DNA of 6,911 nt from an uncultured Campylobacter sp. Its GTDB lineage: Bacteria > Campylobacterota > Campylobacteria > Campylobacterales > Campylobacteraceae. Where the stretch lies: positions 1 to 6,911 of the forward strand of contig NZ_CALIBH010000095.1 of the NCBI RefSeq assembly GCF_938045775.1, given 5' to 3'. Below the pieces are notes generated by a model that saw only the letters and a list, made by a program, of their open reading frames with translations, was not told where the DNA came from and searched no databases. Below, piece by piece: positions 5,151-6,911 of the stretch (position 1 is the first letter of the stretch; each line of letters begins with the position of its first letter). The position numbers and the translations under genes were made by a program.

Positions 5151-6503
5151 TTACGACGCTATCTCGCTTTTTGCCGCGCCAGCTGCGGCGGATTCGTTTT
5201 CGTCCATAATGATGAGCTGTTTTGCGCGCTTAATCTTGGCATCGTCGCGAAACGCCGCGCGCACCTTGTCCATGCCGGTGTAAAATTCCTTCATCAAAAC
5301 AAGGCACAAATACGCGCCGAATTCCGTCGTACGAATAATCTCGTTCCCGATCCGCACGGCTCCTGCAAGCCTTAGCAGGCTAAGCTCTCTGCCCAGTTCG
5401 CGACGTAGGCTTAAATCGTTTGCGGCGTTAAATTTAGCGATATCGATCTCGCCGTTAAAAAGCTCGGTCAAAAAGAGGTATTTCGCGCGCTCGGATCTGC
5501 TAAAATCGCAAGTGGCGATGACGGTACTTTCGTTTTTGCGCACCCTGCTTGCGTAGTCTTCGAGGTTGAACGCATTTACGAGAAGCCTGCCGCCTAAAAA
5601 GCTAAATGCGCCGCTTCCGATGCCTACGTATTCGTGATTCGTGCCTACATACTCGTCGTTGATATTTGATTTCTCGCGAGCGAAAGCCCATGCGTTGCTG
5701 CGGTGCCAGCTAGAAAATTCCTTACAGATGATGGAGTAAAACTCCTCCTCGCGGTCTATGTTGCTAACGCCGAGGCTCCGCGCTATTTGATCGCGCATCA
5801 AAGGGGATTTCATCAGCGGATACAGCGTGATCTGCTCCGATTTTACCTCTTTTGCCGCTTCAATGTCGCGAAGTAAAATTTCGCGAGTTTGAAACGGAAA
5901 ATTAAAGATCAGATCCAGACTTAAAATCGGTAGAATTCCGACCGCTCGGGATAGCTTTTCTTGCAGAATTTCGCCCGAGCCGAATTTGTCATAGCGCGAA
6001 GCTTTACGTAAAATATCATCATCAAAGCTCTGCACCCCCACGCTTAGGCGATCTATTAGCCCGCGAAATCGCAGCAAGCTCTCAGGCTCGATGTGGTTAG
6101 GATCGCTCTCGCACGAAACCTCTTTGATGCTGAAAAGCGACTTGGCAAGCTCCAGCGTGCGTGCTAGCTCCTCCTCGTCAATGAGTGTCGTGCCGCCGCC
6201 AACGTAAAGCGTCTCAAAGTCGTAGCCCGCGTCCTTCGTGCGCTGCATTTCGGTGCGTAGCGCGCCGAAATACGCCTTGCACGCACCGCGCTCGTAGGCG
6301 TATTTGTGAAAGGAGCAGTACGGGCAAAACGTGTGGCAAAAGGGCACGTGCATGTAGAGCATATATTTTTTATCTGGGTTTGGAATTTTAGCGATATTTT
6401 CCTGCGTGATGTCGATCCTGAGGGAGTTGTAGAGGGATTTCTGCATAGTTTCGGCGGCGTATTTTTTAGCGAAGCTATGCACCATTTGACTGATAAAATT
6501 CAT
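5151..6503 (-). CDS. Radical SAM protein of the HemN/HemW/HutW superfamily
   Basis: A 450-residue radical SAM protein, usually annotated as coproporphyrinogen III oxidase family. The iron-sulphur motif is C56-x3-C60-x2-C63 within YMHVPFCHTFCPYC; Tyr50 is placed like Tyr56 of E. coli HemN, which sits six residues before its first cluster Cys. GGGTTL (102-107) is the SAM-binding glycine motif, followed by ESDPN (132-136), SVGVQSF (154-160), LDLIFNFPFQT, ITLYPL and YVGIGSGAFSF, the usual order of the superfamily. The fourth Cys of true HemN (CxxxCxxCxC) is Phe65, and the HNxxYW motif of HemW is absent, so neither name is safe; a haem-related role is likely. An Ala/Ser-rich tail (ENESAAAGAAKSEIAS) ends it. 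The start at 6503 has only a weak GG-containing site upstream; Met7 has none. azlD lies 69 bases upstream on the same strand. Confidence 0.85.
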   Translation of the reverse strand: MNFISQMVHSFAKKYAAETMQKSLYNSLRIDITQENIAKIPNPDKKYMLYMHVPFCHTFCPYCSFHKYAYERGACKAYFGALRTEMQRTKDAGYDFETLYVGGGTTLIDEEELARTLELAKSLFSIKEVSCESDPNHIEPESLLRFRGLIDRLSVGVQSFDDDILRKASRYDKFGSGEILQEKLSRAVGILPILSLDLIFNFPFQTREILLRDIEAAKEVKSEQITLYPLMKSPLMRDQIARSLGVSNIDREEEFYSIICKEFSSWHRSNAWAFAREKSNINDEYVGTNHEYVGIGSGAFSFLGGRLLVNAFNLEDYASRVRKNESTVIATCDFSRSERAKYLFLTELFNGEIDIAKFNAANDLSLRRELGRELSLLRLAGAVRIGNEIIRTTEFGAYLCLVLMKEFYTGMDKVRAAFRDDAKIKRAKQLIIMDENESAAAGAAKSEIAS

Positions 6504-6521
6504 AAAACTTTAGCCTTTTTT

Positions 6522-6548
6522 AAACTTAAAAATTAATTTTTGAAGTTT
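6522..6548. repeat. AT-rich inverted repeat between azlD and the radical SAM gene
   Basis: AAACTT 6522-6527 is inverted as AAGTTT 6543-6548, and the interior 6528-6541 (AAAAATTAATTTTT) is itself self-complementary, with a single extra G at 6542. It contains no GC-rich stem and lacks a T-run on the - strand side, so it is not a standard terminator; it may lie in the promoter region of the radical SAM gene. Confidence 0.35.
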
Positions 6549-6572
6549 ATCGAAAACTAACTTATAAATTTA

Positions 6573-6911
6573 TCAAGAATTCAATAAAAAGCGCAGCGCC
6601 GCCATATATATTAGCGTAGGAAGCGCTATCGTCACGAGCGAATTGCGAAATTTAGCATGCACGACAAACGCCATAATCAGGCAAAGTATCAGCGATGCCG
6701 TTTGCAGCACGTCTGCGCTAAAAGTCCGCTCGCCCGAAAAGCTAGGTAGCATCGTTTTAAGCGCGTAGATCGTCAAAACGACCATTATCAAAAGCCCCGA
6801 GTTTTTCTGCAGATACGATAAGCTTGGACTCGCGGTCTTTTTCTTAAAAAGCAGCAGCGGCAAAAATCGCGTCAAAATCGTAGCGAGCGAGGCCAGAAAG
6901 ATATAGGGTAA
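6573..6911 (-). CDS. azlD: AzlD-type branched-chain amino acid exporter subunit (5' end off window)
   Basis: The frame is open to the window edge and ends at TGA (6575-6573). The TTG at 6875 is not a convincing start, because in-frame residues LPYIFLASLATIL precede it and complete the first membrane helix. That helix leads into TRFLPLLLF, the signature of AzlD proteins, about 100 residues long with three or four membrane helices. Further hydrophobic helices follow: LIMVVLTIYALKTM, ILCLIMAFVVHA and TIALPTLIYMAALRF. AzlD works in the inner membrane with the larger AzlC subunit to export branched-chain amino acids. azlC would be expected just beyond the right edge, since these genes normally sit side by side with azlC first. 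The GC-rich composition matches the radical SAM gene downstream. Confidence 0.82.
   Translation of the reverse strand, partial: LPYIFLASLATILTRFLPLLLFKKKTASPSLSYLQKNSGLLIMVVLTIYALKTMLPSFSGERTFSADVLQTASLILCLIMAFVVHAKFRNSLVTIALPTLIYMAALRFLLNS

Noticed and set aside
5052..5375. 107-codon and 62-codon + strand frames over the end of the radical SAM gene
   Set aside because: They overlap the coding region of a well-supported gene on the opposite strand and resemble no protein family.
6185..6536. Two + strand frames over the start of the radical SAM gene
   Set aside because: They lie opposite the conserved CxxxCxxC and GGGT region; the Arg/Cys-rich translation is typical of an antisense shadow.

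Overview
The window looks like a Campylobacter chromosome, most likely one of the higher-GC oral species (the C. gracilis, showae, rectus or curvus group). This is inferred from Campylobacter-type core proteins, near-consensus AAGGAG ribosome binding sites, sparse -35 elements, and many AAATTT/TTTAAA runs in otherwise GC-rich sequence. The species call is a judgement from style, not from a search.

Left flank (1-1402, + strand, GC-rich): the 3' end of gdhA (NADP-type glutamate dehydrogenase) is closed by a large hairpin. A 430-base spacer packed with AAATTT repeats follows, then a complete gene for a secreted DUF4197-family protein. A second non-coding stretch (1403-1859) carries several good inverted repeats but no convincing gene.

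Centre (1860-5033, all on the - strand, visibly more AT-rich than both flanks): seven small genes in a row. One is a clear Imm53 immunity protein of the polymorphic-toxin immunity families. The other six match nothing I recognise. They include a 261-residue protein with an internal duplication, a 210-residue Trp- and acid-rich protein, a 105-residue protein followed by what looks like its N-terminally truncated 66-residue copy, and two short proteins with an N-terminal membrane anchor, one at each end of the cluster. The natural reading is an array of orphan immunity or immunity-like genes without their toxins, acquired by transfer. Only the Imm53 assignment is well supported; the role of the rest is inferred from context.

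Right flank (5151-6911, - strand, GC-rich again): a radical SAM enzyme of the HemN/HemW/HutW superfamily, and the 3' part of azlD, the small subunit of a branched-chain amino acid exporter, which runs off the window. The central cluster therefore sits as an accessory insert between ordinary metabolic genes.
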